Source of the DNA: Oscillospiraceae bacterium
GTDB lineage: Bacteria > Bacillota > Clostridia > WRCU01
Direction: 5' to 3'
Length of the DNA stretch: 12,567 nucleotides
Assembly: GCA_009783805.1 (NCBI GenBank)
Contig: WRCU01000018.1
Coordinates: 1-12,567, forward strand
In this document: one piece after another, positions 12,508-12,567 of the stretch
How positions within the stretch are numbered: the stretch's first letter is position 1
Layout of the letters: each line of letters opens with the position of its first letter
The notes under the pieces: generated by a model
Databases searched by the model: none
What the model was told of the DNA's origin: nothing
What the model saw: only the letters and a program-made list of their open reading frames with translations
Program-made: the position numbers and the translations under genes

Positions 12508-12536
12508 ACGATATATGCGCCCGGGCCCGGGGTCAA
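12508..12536 (-). promoter_or_regulatory. Probable SigA-type promoter of the septum protein gene
   Basis: TTGACC (12531-12536, five of six) and TATCGT (12508-12513, four of six) lie 17 bp apart on the minus strand, predicting a start near 12501, about 40 nt before ATG 12460. The spacer contains the 10-bp palindrome CCGGGCCCGG (12521-12530). Confidence 0.55.
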
Positions 12537-12567
12537 CGCCCCACACGATACCGTAACGGGCTTGAAA

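Overview
All genes in this window lie on the minus strand, so transcription runs from high to low coordinates. The gene set points to a high-GC member of the Firmicutes (Bacillota), most likely a Clostridia-type lineage. The reasons are the rpsF-ssb-rpsR-rplI-dnaB cluster, two surface proteins with S-layer homology (SLH) domains, lipoprotein signal peptides, a DUF6514-like small protein (a family I associate with Clostridia), and strong Shine-Dalgarno sequences with SigA-type promoters. Coding DNA is GC-rich, with AAG dominant for Lys and AGG prominent for Arg. That codon pattern is often seen in thermophiles, but it is weak evidence here. I cannot name a species.

Right end (12.5 to 8.8 kb): housekeeping genes. 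A DivIC/FtsB-like septum protein with its own promoter comes first. A second promoter and a nested stem-loop leader then precede rpsF (S6), ssb, rpsR (S18), rplI (L9) and dnaB (replicative helicase), closed by an intrinsic terminator at 8791-8830. The rpsF leader resembles the known S6:S18 autoregulatory element in architecture. A pair of mutually exclusive hairpins sits between rpsR and rplI.

Middle (8.8 to 7.9 kb): an AT-rich island of about 140 bp in otherwise GC-rich DNA carries the dnaB terminator tract, several short repeats and a strong extended -10 promoter. That promoter drives one small gene (DUF6514-like) containing an Asp/Gly/Tyr-rich repeat insert. After it come a perfect 12-bp hairpin and a 288-bp gap with an imperfect tandem repeat and no gene.

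Left-centre (7.9 to 3.2 kb): two cell-envelope genes 35 bp apart. The first protein (1002 aa) has SLH-type sequence at its N-terminus followed by about eight divergent beta-rich modules. The second (522 aa) has a unique N-terminal domain and three C-terminal SLH repeats. They are probably co-transcribed and displayed on the cell wall.

Left end (3.2 kb to 1): a promoter with a perfect TTGACA box, followed by a 14-bp palindrome at about +1, drives a helical-repeat lipoprotein. Downstream lie an ABC ATPase, its membrane permease (TGATG overlap) and a GldG-like extracytoplasmic subunit that runs off the window edge. This is a GldA/GldF/GldG-type transporter of unknown substrate.

There is no mobile element, CRISPR array, tRNA or rRNA. 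No clearly new system is evident. The best leads are the modular SLH surface protein, the lipoprotein linked to the GldAFG-type transporter, and several RNA or operator structures in the intergenic gaps.
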